A DNA stretch of 64,000 bases from contig OY821740.1 in assembly GCA_963682055.1 (NCBI GenBank), positions 10,998,814-11,062,813 on the forward strand. The letters run 5' to 3'. Numbering within the stretch: position 1 is the stretch's first letter; each line of letters starts with the position of its first letter. Source of the DNA: Primula veris (taxonomy: Eukaryota; Streptophyta; Magnoliopsida; Ericales; Primulaceae). Positions 1 to 13,471 of the stretch are shown piece by piece. The translations under genes and the position numbers were made by a program. A model generated the notes under the pieces. The model was not told the DNA's origin. It did no database searches and saw nothing but the letters and a program-made list of their open reading frames with translations.

Positions 1-1487
1 GTTCAAGTGAAAGGAGTCTCACTTTTCGGTTCGATGCTAAGTAAGTATTTTACCTTTTGCAAATTTTTCATTACAACTTTCTATTTATTAGGTGTTTCAA
101 ACCCCACAAATAGAACTCATCAGGCACCTCGAAGAAATCCACCTCCCTCTCCATCAACAAAACTATCTCAAAATCCATCACCGCCAGTGAATAATTATAA
201 AGCAAACAGAGACGAAGGGGCAATTGGAGCTTTTTGGTCTACTCAGCATGCCAGCAAATATGATGAAGAACCAACCAACTCAAATGCTAAAGTTGGAAAT
301 ATTCAACACCGACCAATCTCTAATATTACCCATGCAAATTCTTCCAAAGACAATATAATCGACTTTTTCCCAGATATCTCACCCACCCGTGTCATCGTGA
401 TGCCGAAAGAGACAAAAAAGGAGAGTTCTTCCCAAAAGGAGACAACTAGCACGTTCATTGCTGATTTTGATACTAATAAACTGAAACAAGGAAAGATTGA
501 AGAAGTGGAGGACGTGGCAAGACTGAAGGATCAGTTAAAAAAAGCTAATTTGGAGAAGGCTGAGATAGTTTCCAAATATGAAAAGCTTTCGGCTATTTGT
601 CGATCGCAGAGGCAGGAGATTCAGGAACTTAAACTTGCTCTTTCAACTAAAACTCCCTCGCCACATCAACAAGTAGCTTCAAATGACCAAAAGTCTCCTG
701 GAACTCAACCTGCTCCTGTCAATCCGGTATGTCTTTTTCAGCAATTAATGGAGACTTTATTTTTTAATGTAAAAGCTGGATATGGTTTCCTTTTGTGGGA
801 AATATGCCACTAATTGACATACTTTTTTATTTTGTTTATGTAAAGGCTAGATATTATTTCCTTTTGTTAGTGTGAATCTTTTTGAACTGGGGCGAATAAT
901 TTTGTATTTCCCACTACGCAGTTAAAACGTCATTTATGCAGTACGTATTCCACATCTCACAGTTTTTAACTTTTTTCAAAATATAACGAGGAAATTGGAT
1001 GGAGTTTGTAATGTTTTGTTTTTGTTTCTTGGAAAAAGATGATTAATGACATGTCTTTTCGATGTCTTGTCGACTACAGTACTATTACAATCACATATAG
1101 ATGAAATCAGCAAACTGAAACTTGTTTGTTTTGTAACTATTTCTGTCACAGCAAAGAGAAAAAATTGAAGGAACGATTTGGGAACTTCAACAAGGATTTT
1201 TCGAAAATAATCAGCCAAGTCCGGAACCTAAACAATGGCAGCCTTTTTCTGAAGATCCTAAATCAACATCTTCGCTAACTGCTGGATCGAATCCCGTCGG
1301 AACAAATAACGGTCACCAGAACAAACAAGCTACCAACTTGTGGGATTTTGGAGCTGACAGTTTCTTGGCCACGTCAAATATATCAAGTTCTAATAATGAA
1401 CTTAATAGTTCGCAACTCTTTACTATGTCCAAGAATGTAAATAGCAACCCTGCCACTGCTCAACCGTCTGGATGGGCAGGATTTTGA
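1..1487 (+). CDS. AP2-associated kinase-like (AAK1/NAK family) protein kinase, C-terminal part
   Basis: Partial gene; the kinase domain lies upstream of the window. Coding exons are 1-40, 92-726 and 1152-1487 (TGA at 1485-1487), all GT-AG and phase-consistent. What remains is the non-catalytic tail: a Pro/Ser/Asn-rich region, the segment AIGAFWSTQHAS, a predicted coiled coil (roughly 490-650, rich in Lys/Glu/Leu with the run VARLKDQLKKANLEKAEI) and an Asn/Ser-rich end finishing in GWAGF. I recognise this tail from plant homologues of animal AAK1/GAK, such as Arabidopsis At2g32850, which are thought to phosphorylate clathrin-adaptor subunits in endocytosis. With no kinase motifs in view, the family call rests on the tail alone. 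The intron before 1152 is 425 bp and shows nothing of note. An unrelated coiled-coil protein cannot be fully excluded. Confidence 0.65.
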
Positions 1488-3558
1488 TCTGCGCAAGTTT
1501 CGTAGGTATTATTTTGTTTGGTTTTTAATTCTTATGTTTTTTTTTTTATTGAGATAAGAGTAACATTTTCCTTATCGATGATGAGAAAAATGAGAGGAAT
1601 GTAAATGCCTAAATGGTTGAGTAATGAATGCCATATCTTTTGATTTATTTAATTCGCTGAAGATGATATTAGTTGTGATATAGTAACAATTACTTTAGTT
1701 TCAAAACTTGTATCCTGGTTTGACCAAAGCTTTGTTTGGTTGCAACTTTGAAGCTCAACTTCTGATTTTTATTTGTACAAGGCTAAAGTGTTTGATCATC
1801 TTAGAAGCCGAGTTATTTGTATTTTTTGTGGGATTAAAATTTAAAATATTGAAAGTTAGTTATAGGCATAATATGGACCTTGCTTTTACTTATAGACTCA
1901 AAATTATCAATTTATTTACTTACAAAGTACAATCAACAAGTCCTACGTACGAGGAATAAATCCAGTGTGTTATAAACTGTCAGTTTGCTTACGTAAATAT
2001 ACAAAGGTTTGGTACTTTATCAGGTACAAAAGGGTAAAACTGGTTATAAAAATTAAATAATCTTTCCTACAACTAGTACAACAACTTAGTGAGAGATTGA
2101 TACGACTACGGTCTAAGTACTAAACTCTGTATAGACTTGCGATACAAATTCTCGTTCCTCTTCCGTTCTACCCCTTTTTTTTTTTTACCTAACCCAAAAA
2201 TATTACCAGCTTATGTTGACGGATTAGGTATGTCAATCATGTGTTAAGTGAAAATTATTTTTTTAAAATCACAAACAAAACGATTGGCCTTCTTATCCGC
2301 CACATCAGCGAGAAACGTTTTTGGTTTGAAAATTTGATGAGAAAAATCATTTTCCTTGCTAATAACGCCTTCATCGGAGATTGTAGGAACCTTCCACTCT
2401 TTATACTTTGGGGCAATATACTCTATTACTATATATAGCACGCAGAGTATGTGTATCGGACACCACAAGAACAGATTCAACTAAACGATAGATTTTTTAA
2501 CTTAGTAAATGATAATTAATATATTTCAAGTATATTATTTATTAAAATGTATATTTAATTTACTAAACAAAAAAATATAAATATATTAATCACTATCGAC
2601 ATATCTTAGTAATAATTATATTTTCATTTTATTTTTTATTTAGTTTTTTTAGATAAATTTGTAAAATTTGAAAGTTGAATTACCTTTTTGTACTATAATT
2701 TGTCAATTTGTGTTTCTTGTGTCATTAAAGTGTCTAAAACATTCTCACGCAAGTGTCCGTATGGTCAACTGTTAGTAAATCAACATACATGAATTGAAGT
2801 GTACGACACGTGAAACAAACCGTTATACCGGTGCTCGACATGGTCACGTGTTCATTAATATACTTTTGTCTTTAATTGAATTGTATGTTCATCAAAGAAT
2901 ATACTACTCTTATCTTTTTTATGTTACATAAAATTGTCCATTAGTGGGAATCCGAGGTTATTGGATCAGATAGAAAATACATTACGGATCCTGATTTAAT
3001 TACTTATTAAACTATATCAGACAAACATTAAACGTCAATCCGGCTATCAATCTAATGGGAACATGGTGACATATGTCGTCCGACACCCACGCGTGAATCA
3101 AAAAGAAACTCATTATGTGATGTCGACAAAAATCAACACGACCTCTTACTATATACTAACAAGTATTATTTCAACACAAATCACCGCACACAAAAGTTAT
3201 CCCATCCAAATCTCAAAGGCCAATTCCAAAAGCTAAAGAAAATTAACGGGTATATTTGCAAATAACTAAATTTAAAGGGCTCATTTAAAAAAAATCCTTA
3301 GTAGTAAATTAAAGTCTTTTTTTTTTTTTTTTTTTTATCGTCCAAACTAAAAACACATCTGAATTGATCGACTTTATAATATTAATAATTTATAAAATTC
3401 TATTACTATCTTAATTCTTGAAATTGGTTGGTTACAATCGAAATTTACACCAAAGGAGCTCTAAATAAACAGCTTTAAATCATCGCAGTTGTGAGATCTA
3501 GGGTTTGTTACTCATCAAGAAGTTGAATTATTATTAAATTTTTGTAATTGTTGAAGTT
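1488..3558. other. intergenic spacer, 3' UTR of kinase gene and promoter/5' UTR of EML gene
   Basis: The first few hundred bases should be 3' UTR of the kinase gene. The rest is AT-rich, with a poly-T run near 3320-3337. A TAGGGTTT motif at about 3499-3506 lies 50 to 60 bases before the EML start codon, a common position for such elements in plant 5' leaders. Short reading frames near 1708-1959 and 2241-2480 have no recognisable product. No repeat or RNA gene was identified. Confidence 0.5.
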
Positions 3559-6500
3559 ATGTCTATGGAATCCAGTGATAGCAGCGGTTAGTTTAAATTT
3601 TACATTCTTCGTTTTTTAATGCTACTTTTTTTTACAGTTTTCAATTTTGTTTTGTTTAATTATAACTTATAACTTAAATTTTAAAGTTTTCTTTAGTTGT
3701 GACTTGCAAATTAGATTTGTATACTGTTGAATTTGATATTTAAGTGATTTGGGTTTTTTTCAAGTTGTTTTCTTGCTTAAGTTTATTTTTTTTTTAAGTT
3801 TTTTTTTATATTAATATTTGTGACCTGCAAATTGGATGGATTTTAGAGATTTTTTTTTAATGTAACTTGCAAATTGGGAAAATTTGGTTAAAATCAGTTT
3901 TTTTACGATGGAAATTGGGCAGTTTTGAAGGTTTGGATTTTTAGTTGTGACTTGTGAAATTGGGCGGTTTCGATAATTAGGGTTTTGTTAAAGATGTTTC
4001 TTGCTAAGTTGCTGTCCGAAAGTAGGTTTTTTTAGTTGCTAATTAGTAGAGTTTTTTGAAATTATGACTATTTAAGTTGCAACTTGCAATTGGGCAGCTT
4101 TGGAAAATAAGAGATTTTTATTAGTAGTTACTTCCTGGGTATCGTAAAAGTTTTGAGCTATTAGCGTTAGTTACTTATTTGACACCGAGGACAAGGCTGT
4201 GTTCATCATCCACACGAAATATTCTAGCTTTTTAAGGTCAGAAACTAAAAAAAAAACTTGGTATTTAGCTCAACAGCCAGATGTAACACTCTAATTTTTA
4301 CAAAAAAAGATGGGCGTAGAATGTGCAACCAGACGATCCCTTAGTTTCTTGAGGTGAGTTTAGTGTAGCTTAAAGTCGGGAATTTATGTGGAAAGCTAAA
4401 GAGTTATGAGGGAGAACTCTTTCTTTCCGGTTAAGTTTCGTTATATTTGCGGAATATATATGCAAACAAACACTTCCGTTGTGTATATACCTATGGTTCT
4501 TTTTTGTGAATTTTAGATTTTCTCATTATCTTATATGATCTAGAAGAACGATGATTTGTAGGATGGCTCATTCTAGGCTGATTTTTTGGGGGGATTATCC
4601 AGGTTTATACGTTTGAGTTTTTCCAGGCTAGAAAACCAAATATCTCTACATGTAAACTAACAACAACTAAATGCGTTGCAACTTATAACCAAATAATCTG
4701 ATCTGAAAGCTGCAAGTATACAATCCTTTGGAATAAATATAATGACAACACATGAGGTAATGACGGGCATGGAGAATTGTGTGTATACATAATGAGGTCC
4801 AATTACAATTCGTATTTTTCAGTGGAAATTTGGTAAGTGTGGACAGTGTAATGGTTTTTTATAATCAGCGGATGAGAATGTGCCAAAAAGATTAAGTACA
4901 AACATAATACAACCCTGCAATCCTATCATCGTCTTTTGAATGCTGATTTTGGTTAGTCTGATCTACAACATAAGTTGCTGCAAATCCATTAGTATTTGAG
5001 AATGGCCTTAGAAATCTGCGATGTTTTACATTGTTAGGAATGGGTGATGAATTGTGGACTAATTCTTCTTTTGGATTTTATAAGTTCAAACTTCAAACAA
5101 TAGAAAATCGCACCACGTGTCATTCTAGAAGCTACTACCATAAAAAAGAAATTTTATATCACATATAGTGTCTGTTTGCTCGTTTCCTGGTTAGCCTATC
5201 AAAGTTTTAAGTTTTACTTTTTTCGCATTACAAATATTACAGAAACAGATGATGATTTGCAACATCAAAATAGGCTTCCTAGAGGGGGACGAGTTGCAGT
5301 AAATGGAAGATCGGCTACAGTAGGTCATATTCCATATCCGAGAATGTACGCCGATACTGATATGGAGGATCAAATTCACCAACTCGAACAAGAAGCATAT
5401 AGTTCTGTTCTGAGAGCCTTTAAAGCTCAAGCTGATGCAATTACTTGGGTACTTTTGTCTTTTAACTTGTTGAGATTTGATTTCTCCATATTGGTTTATA
5501 TTATCTATAAATGACGAACGTTTTTTTATCTTGTTCAGGAGAAAGAAAGTCTAATAACTGAACTCAGAAAAGAGTTGAGATTATCAAATGAAGAACATAG
5601 AGAACTTTCAACCAGAGTCAATTCTGATGACCTCATTCGAAGGATAAGGTCGGATATCACTACCAAAATCTTTACTTATAATTTTGTATTACAAATGGAC
5701 CTTAATGATCTGGTTTCGATTTTGTACACTAACTTACAAAAATTATTGATTCGCACTACACTTCTTGGCGATTAAGTATATTTAGTGTATCAAATAGGGT
5801 AAAAATCATCGTTTGGGTACTAATAAGTTAAATAACCAAGTAGTTTTACATTATTTTATTATTTTTTACGCTATTGTACATATTCTATAACGTTTTCCCT
5901 ATTTTAGTCCCCAAACTCTGCGATATTTATAATGGTGGAAGAAAATTGTGGGTTTCGGTCGCTAACTTGTGTACAAATTCAAAATCTGATGATAAATTAG
6001 TTCACAAAATTGTTACTAACCCTTATCTGAGTTTCCAGTTTTGGTCTCTTATGAACTTAAATATAATAAGCTTGCATGTATGGTTCCGATAGGGAGTGGA
6101 GACAGGCTGGTGGGTTCCAAGCTGGTATGCTTGCTGCGACTCAAGCTGTTCATGACCCGGTGCCCAGTCCTACTGTTTCAGCGTCGCGAAAAAAACAGAA
6201 AAAAAGCCAAGCCACTCCTTCTCCATCTTTTGGTGGGCCATCTCCTCCTTTTCCCCCACAACCAATGCCTGCTTCTTCTCAGCCATCTTCTTCAGCGGCA
6301 AAACGTGGACCTGTTATGGGACTCAAGGGCAGCAAGAAGCATAAATCTGTGAGTTTTCAGATTTGACTGATGATTTATGATTAGTTATTTGCTAACAAAA
6401 GATTGTGCATGAAAGAAAAAGTACATACTGTTTGATCTTTACTTAGACATATGGGTCCGTTTGGTAACAGATATTTTGGTCAAAAATCAGATTTTAAAAA

Positions 6501-9500
6501 TCTGTTTTAAGAATCCACTGAAAATGTAGACTTTAAAATTCTGGATTTTTTTAGCCTTTTTAGCCTAAGAATCTGATTTTTAAAAGCTAAATAATCTGAC
6601 TGTCCAAACACCCACAGTTTTTTAGAATAAAAAAAATCCAAAAATCAACCAAAAAAATCTGTTGCCAAACGCACCCATAGTGTAGTTCACAACATGTCGC
6701 TCATTAAAGTTTGTACACTTTCTCTACATGAATTTGTTTCCCAAATTTAGGGTGAAGTACACAACAATTGCACGTTACTTACATTTGATCGGCATAGTCT
6801 CAATTGAAATTAGGGAAACTAATGGTCCTCGTACGTAGAATCATATTTCCATTCGATCCTATCGTTTAAATTGCAATCCCTAAATTTCTATTTGAACTTT
6901 GTAGTTTGAGTAAACTAACCCTAAATTTCTACTTTTCTACTTGGTTCAGACTTCCATTTGATCCCCTTAGTTTCAATTGCAACACTTACTGGTCCTATTT
7001 TGGGTTAAATTTTTAATATTCTCTAAAGGAAGGGACCACCGGTGTAACTTACTGTGACAGTGGGAACCAGTATTGTTGTATCTGAATCTGCAGGGTCTAC
7101 TTGAGTGATTTAATCAAACTATAAGGACCAGAAAATGTTATAACTAAAACTAAGGGGATTTGAACTTAATTCAATTCAAAGTATGGGAAGCACTGCCGTA
7201 GTTCATCCCTAATATATTTGAAAAGAAGCTATCATCCTTTATCTCTTTTCTTTTACTGTCCTTTTTAATTCTGCAATTCATTATATAGGGCCAAGCATTG
7301 CCTCCTGGGCCTCCAATGAGAATGCAACAACCTGGTCCAAGACCAGTTGGAAGGGGACAAGTTGTGAATCGGGGTTCTTCCAGTGCTATTGCTAGTGAAC
7401 CTGCTGCTGACGTGGCATCCTTAAATTCTTTGATTGGTCGGAAAGTAAGAACAAGATGGCCTGATGATAATAACTTCTATGAAGCCCTTATTACTGATTA
7501 TAACCCCACTGAGGTATAGGTGGTATCTATTGTTAGTTAATTTTATGCTTTTCTGGTATGTGCTGAGAATAAAAATGTTTTCACATCATCTTGCAGCGTA
7601 GGCATGCTCTTGTTTATGACGTGAGTACGGCAAATGAAACCTGGGAGTGGGTTGATCTTGCTGAGGTAATTATACGGAACATCCTAAAATTGAAGGAAAT
7701 ATCGGCTAATTTTGATCTATGGTTTGTGGTCATCTGGCTACTAAATTATTTTTGTCGCGTGATATCTACCGTCTGCATATTGCTCTTCTTTCTGTTGAAC
7801 CTTTTGCCGCTCTTACCACCAACACTAAGATTGTACTAGTATGGTGGTTCTACTAATTCATCGTGAGCTGCATGTTACATACATCTTAGTAGTATGTTAT
7901 ATTACGTCCTACTATATGCTTCCATACTGGTGCAAAATGGATGGTTCCCATCTATATTTTTAGCTCAAAAGTAGTTAGCCTTAGCTTACAGTCCATTGGA
8001 TATCGCTTCATCTTGAGCGCCCCTGCTTTCCTTTCTTATATGCCATGCCATATGGAGGATGAGAAAACTTGCTCTTTCATTTTTGATTACTAATCTCATA
8101 TGAATCAGCAAGCCTCTATAAAAGAATGGATTTTCTGCAATACTTAACTGGCATGAAAACTGTAACAAGGCATGATGTTGCCAATATTTTAGACACATGG
8201 GTTCTAAAGGGTACTCCTTTTTAGCAGGATGATAAAGTAAAATTAATTTCACTTGATATTATTCTTGAGGGATTTTTATATTATTATCATTGGTGATTAT
8301 TTAGTTATGAAGGTAAAGGATAATACGGTTTCTACAATATCGGATTGGAGTCTTGTTCATCCAAAGATGCAATCGTGTGTATAATCAGTTATATTAGTGA
8401 CATTGTAGTAGTTTAGTTGCTGTGGGACATATTTGTCCTTACCTGATTTTCAACTGTGTTTAAGCGTTTAATGTTTACTTGCTACACCAACCTTGTAGAA
8501 TTTAATTTACTTTGCAGTCTTTAATGGGCGTAAATTCTTAATCTTTGCATTACCAAGTTTGTCATGATAGTATATTTTTACAGATATCTCCTGAAGATAT
8601 ACAGTGGGAAGGGGAAGACCCTGGAGTATCTCGTAAAGGGAGATCAGGACATATGATTGGTAGACATGTCGGACGTGAGGGTGGCCCACCTCCTGGTGCA
8701 AGAGGTAGAGGCACAACCAAAGTGCATTCGAGAAAAGACTTCCCACCATCTCAGAACGGCAGTATAGGAAAAAAGAAATCAAACGAAATCAAAATCCTTA
8801 ACACTGACACCCTAATTAAAGAGGTCAGTTTAGATATCCTCTGCATAGTTGCTTACTATATTGCTTGTCAGATTTTCAACTTTAACGGATTGGAGTTTGA
8901 TATAGACAATGATATTGATATCAATGGATCGCCTTGTAAAGTTTTTAAAGCGATGGAAGTATATGTGATGAACGTAATGATTTGATTTCAAGCGATGGTG
9001 GGCTTGTTTGCTGAACTTTGTTTTGTTTACTTTCGTACTTAAACAAACAAAAGTAAATATTAGTTGACACGAAGAAAGAGTTGCTTAGTTATGTCTTCGA
9101 AATGGAAAATTATACCCTTTTTAAGTTGAAAGGTTATATTTTTCTTTCTTGCAAAATATACGCTTAAAACTACCTTACACCATTTGATTCACTCTTCACT
9201 ACTCATTATACAGAAGTTTATTAATTTAATTTTTTTCAACACACCTATGATACTTTTAGCTATCATCTGTCTGCTATCTAAGAATGCATTAATACTTGTT
9301 ACTTCTGTCATTCGCATATCAAATGGAATTGTGTTCATATATTCAGGTAGAGAGAGTGTTTAGTAAAAGTGATCCGGATCCACTTCAGGTTGAGAAGGCA
9401 AAGAAGGTGTTAAAGGTCAGTAAAGTTGTCAGTTTGTGAGTGTTTTTCTTGCATGCGTATAACAATCTAATGAGTTTTTTCGCAACAGGAGCATGAGCAA

Positions 9501-10194
9501 GCACTAGCTGAAGCAATTTCCCGGCTGGCATATATTTCCGATGGCGAGAGTGGTACAGATATTGCTTATTCTATTGGCTTCTATTTTGCAATTGCATTCA
9601 AATTAGCTTTTCCAATATATACTTCCTCTTTGAGCCTTCATCTAATTTGACTTTAGGATTAAGTTTCAGAATGTCATTGCATACACATATTTTTGGTAAA
9701 AAGAATTAATGATTTTTTTATGCATCTTATTTTATTTTAATTTTATCATCGAGACTCATAAGCTATGAACTAGATTTATCGAATATATGATGAAAAGTAT
9801 AGTCAAAGCGAAAGAGTATGATCAATTTCCTTAATTCGATAAAAATTTATGATGATTAAGTAGTAGGGGAATAATTGAATAAAGCTGATAACTGTCTGGA
9901 ATATGGCCTTTTCCTTTTTAAGAGTATGAACTAAATGTTATAATATCTTGTAGTTCTAGCTTACGAGTAGGTGGATGACAAATTGTTAAAACTTGGCAAA
10001 CATTATGAAACAATCAGCAAGTTTTGTTAACTTCTTGGGGTTTTACTTGTTAGTAGAGTTAGTAGTTACATGTATCTGGAGGATGCTTACATTAATTCAT
10101 GGTTGTTATAAGTGCAGTTGAAGAAGATTTTTTTTATAATAAACTGTGTTGTTTTCTAACAGATCGGCGCTTTTTACCCGTTGAGCAAGAATAA
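3559..10194 (+). CDS. EML: EMSY-LIKE (EML) chromatin protein with ENT and Tudor/Agenet domains
   Basis: Ten exons: 3559-3586, 5243-5448, 5539-5648, 6093-6348, 7289-7513, 7597-7665, 8584-8823, 9347-9415, 9489-9552, 10163-10194; 1,299 nt, 432 aa, all phases consistent. The ENT domain (about residues 46-120) contains [20 protein letters not shown] and the continuation through [16 protein letters not shown] helices. A basic, Pro/Ser-rich linker follows. A Tudor/Agenet domain (about 250-312) has [20 protein letters not shown] and the aromatic stretch ETWEWVDL. The C-terminal helix (about 379-425) is a probable coiled coil. Plant EML proteins are nuclear histone readers acting in immunity and seed development; that is family knowledge. 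The start is the first ATG after the leader, giving MSMESSDSS. Intron 1 (1.66 kb) has loosely repeated ACTTGCAAATTGG-like motifs. Intron 4 carries a MITE. I cannot tell which EML paralogue this is. Confidence 0.92.
6453..6676. mobile_element. MITE in intron 4 of the EML gene
   Basis: Terminal inverted repeats: GGGTCCGTTTGGTAACAGAT at the left, and the reverse complement of the right end reads GGGTGCGTTTGGCAACAGAT. The element is 224 bp with no coding capacity; the interior also folds (ATCAGATTTTAAAAATCTG-like pairs). The GGGxCxGTTTGG ends resemble Tourist/PIF-Harbinger elements. The target duplication is unclear; only AT is shared by the two flanks. Confidence 0.72.
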
Positions 10195-10954
10195 GAAAAA
10201 TGTATGGATCTAGAAAAGGTTATTCACTTTTTGTATAATGGTGACTGGCAATTGGCAAAGCAGTTGGCGGCGGTGTTGGAGGCACCTAATTAAATGTGGC
10301 GATTAGAAACTTTTAACATCCCTTTTTAATTATAGGGCTTTGTTGTATAATACTGTTTTCATAAGAAGAATTCTTTAGGCTGGTTACTTTAGAGTAGTCG
10401 GATTTAGCTGGGATGTTAAAATATTTTTCAGTATCAATGAATATGTGAAACTGGTAAATTGTTTAGTGATCATGTCCTTAATACTTAGTTGGCTGTTCTT
10501 AACATATTTCGAGTGGTTATAAGAAATTTAATTCACTGTTCTAGACCGAAAGTAGAAGCATTTTAAAGTATGCACATACATAATCTAATTCGCAATAGAG
10601 CCAGCAGATTAGTCCTAGTGATTGAGGCTATGGTAAACCATGCTCTCATGGTCCTGATGCTCACAAACTAACTGGTTAATTCTAAAGTGAGAGTTGTTGA
10701 TTATATGAAGAAGAAAAAACTTAAGTACTATTTGCTATAATTATTGATTTGTTTTGAAAAAGATACTCAGTAGGTGATGCAAAAATTAAGAGTTGTTGGA
10801 AGCCTTTTAGATTTAATGCTCGTGATTATACACACAATCTAATCGCTAATTATAATATATTCACCTGGAGAAGATATTCATGAATTATAGACCGATAACT
10901 CGCAAGAGCAGAAAAAGAGAGGCTATTGACACATTATATGTTGCAAGACAGTAA

Positions 10955-11178
10955 GGGGGTGTTTGTTTGATGGACTAATGTACTTGGATTGTATTGCAAA
11001 TGCTGTGGGACCATCTAGTCCTACGTTTGTTTTGCACTGGGGTGCAGTACTAGTAGTTCAGGTGGACTTCAAATGCTCCTAAAAGCCATCTTTTGCAATA
11101 CCATATACAGCTAGTATTAGAAATAGTCCGGGTGTATTTGTAATCCCATAAAAAATAGTACCGCAACCAAACGAGGCC
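10955..11178. mobile_element. Tourist-like MITE with TAA target duplication
   Basis: The left end GGGGGTGTTTGTTTGATGG pairs with the right end, whose reverse complement is GGCCTCGTTTGGTTGCGG. It is flanked on both sides by TAA (10952-10954 and 11179-11181), the 3-bp TWA-type duplication of PIF/Harbinger elements. 224 bp, non-coding. Confidence 0.75.
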
Positions 11179-11470
11179 TAAGAGTAATCTAAAATAAGCC
11201 TCCTCAAATTTGAAGATAAAAGGGTTAAAAGCAAAATTTATAGATCACATGGGAGTTCAACGCAAGTAACCGTAATGCATAGGAGTATTCTGAAACAACC
11301 CAAAGCACAGCAAGTTACTGGGATTCACCCTGAATTTTATAATGATATTTTCTCGACTATCAACCAATTGCAAACATTTTAATGGCGTTAAATGCGAAGT
11401 AATCGAAACACATAAGAGCTATTTTATAAAACAAACATAGTGCATGGGGTGTTATTTGCATTTATCGTTA

Positions 11471-11715
11471 GGTCTTGTTTGGTTGGGTTGAATTAAAATG
11501 AGATTGGATTTCAAATAAATTGAGTCTCAAAAAGATTATGTTTTGATGGCTAAATATGATCGGAATTATTAGTGAAACGGGATTTACAAATTGACCCTCA
11601 AATGGTATATTTATAATACCATGTCAGTATGGTATTAGAAATTCCGAAAATATAGGAATGTTATTTGTAATCACGTTTTAACTCCGGTGTATGAATCCCG
11701 CAAACAAACCAGGCT
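11471..11715. mobile_element. Tourist-like MITE with TTA target duplication
   Basis: The left end GGTCTTGTTTGGTTGGG pairs with the right end, whose reverse complement is AGCCTGGTTTGTTTGCGGG. TTA flanks both sides (11468-11470, 11716-11718). 245 bp, non-coding. The ends resemble those of the elements at 10955 and 12556, so these are probably one family. Confidence 0.75.
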
Positions 11716-12555
11716 TTACAATATTATTTAATGATGTTATTGTTTTTCTCAGACGATAAAAACATATAGTAATAATTATTTACAGTAATAATCGTCTCTC
11801 TCACTGCCACTTCTTTCCCCCACCGTACGCCGCCACCTCTCTCTCTCTCTATATATATATATATATTTATATAAGTCATCCACCGAAGTTTAAATTTAAG
11901 GTAATCTTATATTTATATTTTCTTTTATCTATAAGCACTTATTTGTCATTTTTGTTCATGCCCACCAAGTGTTTGATCAATTTCCAATACATAGTGTACA
12001 TTTATTTTCCTGCTTATAACTACTTTGAGTTGGTAATGGATTAAAGTGTGGTACTTATTTTGTGAAATTTAGTATATGTAACCTTCTTAAAACATATTGT
12101 TTTTACAACTGAAAATAGTTTGTGTAAAGTGTATCTACTGTATTATTTAGGAAAATGGTAAACTTGGGTGAAAAATGAATTTCTAGATTGAGTATTTTAA
12201 GTCAAGCTAAAGTAGACTCAATCATGTATGTGATATGTCTCTACTCATACCGTATTTAGTGGGGAAAAAGATTACTTTATTTGAATTTGTCGAGGAAATG
12301 TTAGCTCTTTTATTCTTGATTGTATTTAAGTTTGCCTATACCAAGTATAGGGAAATAATTTTGGTGTAAAAGAACGAGTAAATAGAAAGCTCAGAACAAA
12401 ATTGGTGCATATAGAGAAAATGGTCTAACAGTTTGGTCATTAGTTATATATACAATTCAACAAGATTTTTAGTAGTAGTAGTTGTGTTCATGACTCTTAA
12501 ATATATGGAGGAAACTTCCGTTCTTTATAATGACAAGATGAATAGTGTAGTCTTA

Positions 12556-12771
12556 GGCCTTGTTTGGTTGCATCTTTTACGCTCTCTTTATTGTTTACCT
12601 GCTTTAAAAATTGGATGTCTTGAGAGTTTGAGGTGGGCAGCTTAAAAACCTGATTCTTTCTTTTGTTTGTTAAGCTGTTTCTTTTTCTGGCTTAAAGGTT
12701 GGATTCAAATCTTAAATTTCCTCTACCTATAAACATTACTTAATTGCTTAAATCTGCAGCCAAACTAGCCC
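12556..12771. mobile_element. Tourist-like MITE
   Basis: The left end GGCCTTGTTTGGTTGCA pairs with the right end, whose reverse complement is GGGCTAGTTTGGCTGCAG. Flanks are TTA on the left and TTT on the right, an imperfect duplication. 216 bp. A short open frame at 12433-12645 runs into it and is not a gene. Confidence 0.7.
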
Positions 12772-13471
12772 TTTGTTGGTTATTCGACAAACACAATTTC
12801 CACCGATCATGATGTTTTATGTATGTAATGATGATACGGACAGTGTAGTTTTATAGCGACTTTTAAAGTTGTAAAATTTGTGAGCGAGAATGGCTATTTA
12901 CATATCTTATGCTTCTACATCCCTTTGTGTTTTCCAGATTAAGATTTCGTAGCAAATTTTTGTTTTTCAGAGTTCACAGTTCTCCATATATATGTGATAT
13001 CTTCTATTATGAGAGTTGTATAGTGATCTGTAACTAGTAATTATGAGATAGATCTTTGCAATGTATTTGGAACAAAATAAAAGCATTTGCTGAGCTTACG
13101 GCTATATGTAGTTGTTTGTATTTTACTACGTGAAACAACTTTTGTGTAACAGTGCAAGGCGCATGTTTGCAAAGTTGTGATTTTTTTATCGAATGCATCA
13201 TTCTTTTTGTTGTTGGTGTTCTTGCACACCAGTAGTCTAGTTATGCAAATATAACCATGTTTTTTGATGATTTTGAGTTACTTAAAAGCTCCTCCATTAT
13301 TTTGGTCGTATGCAGCTACAAAGATAAACGTCTATTGTTTTGTTCTCTTACACTATGCAATCTCATATTTTCTTGAAATGTTTCATCAGATATATAACCA
13401 CAGAGTAATGCAATCATAAGCTTATGCTAGACAAATCAGACCTCTACCCAGTCTCTCTATCCTTCTCTCTT

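Larger units (their letters stand above)
10195..13471. other. spacer between EML and CRM genes
   Basis: Begins with the EML 3' UTR. Three MITEs listed separately occupy much of 10955-12771. At about 11780-11901 a pyrimidine-rich stretch with CT and TA microsatellites (about 11838-11868) is followed by TTTAAG and GTAATC, which would make a good 5' UTR exon and donor for the downstream gene; an acceptor candidate lies near 13380-13400. This 5' UTR intron is inference. No open frame here resembles a known protein. Confidence 0.5.

Noticed and set aside
2241..2480. Overlapping 65- and 78-codon frames on opposite strands
   Set aside because: No recognisable family, no splice-supported partners; chance frames in spacer.
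5874..6092. 72-codon frame upstream of EML exon 4
   Set aside because: Intron sequence; the phase-consistent acceptor is at 6091-6092 and the frame shows no EML similarity before it.
12433..12645. 70-codon frame
   Set aside because: Runs into a MITE terminus; composition is that of translated non-coding DNA.
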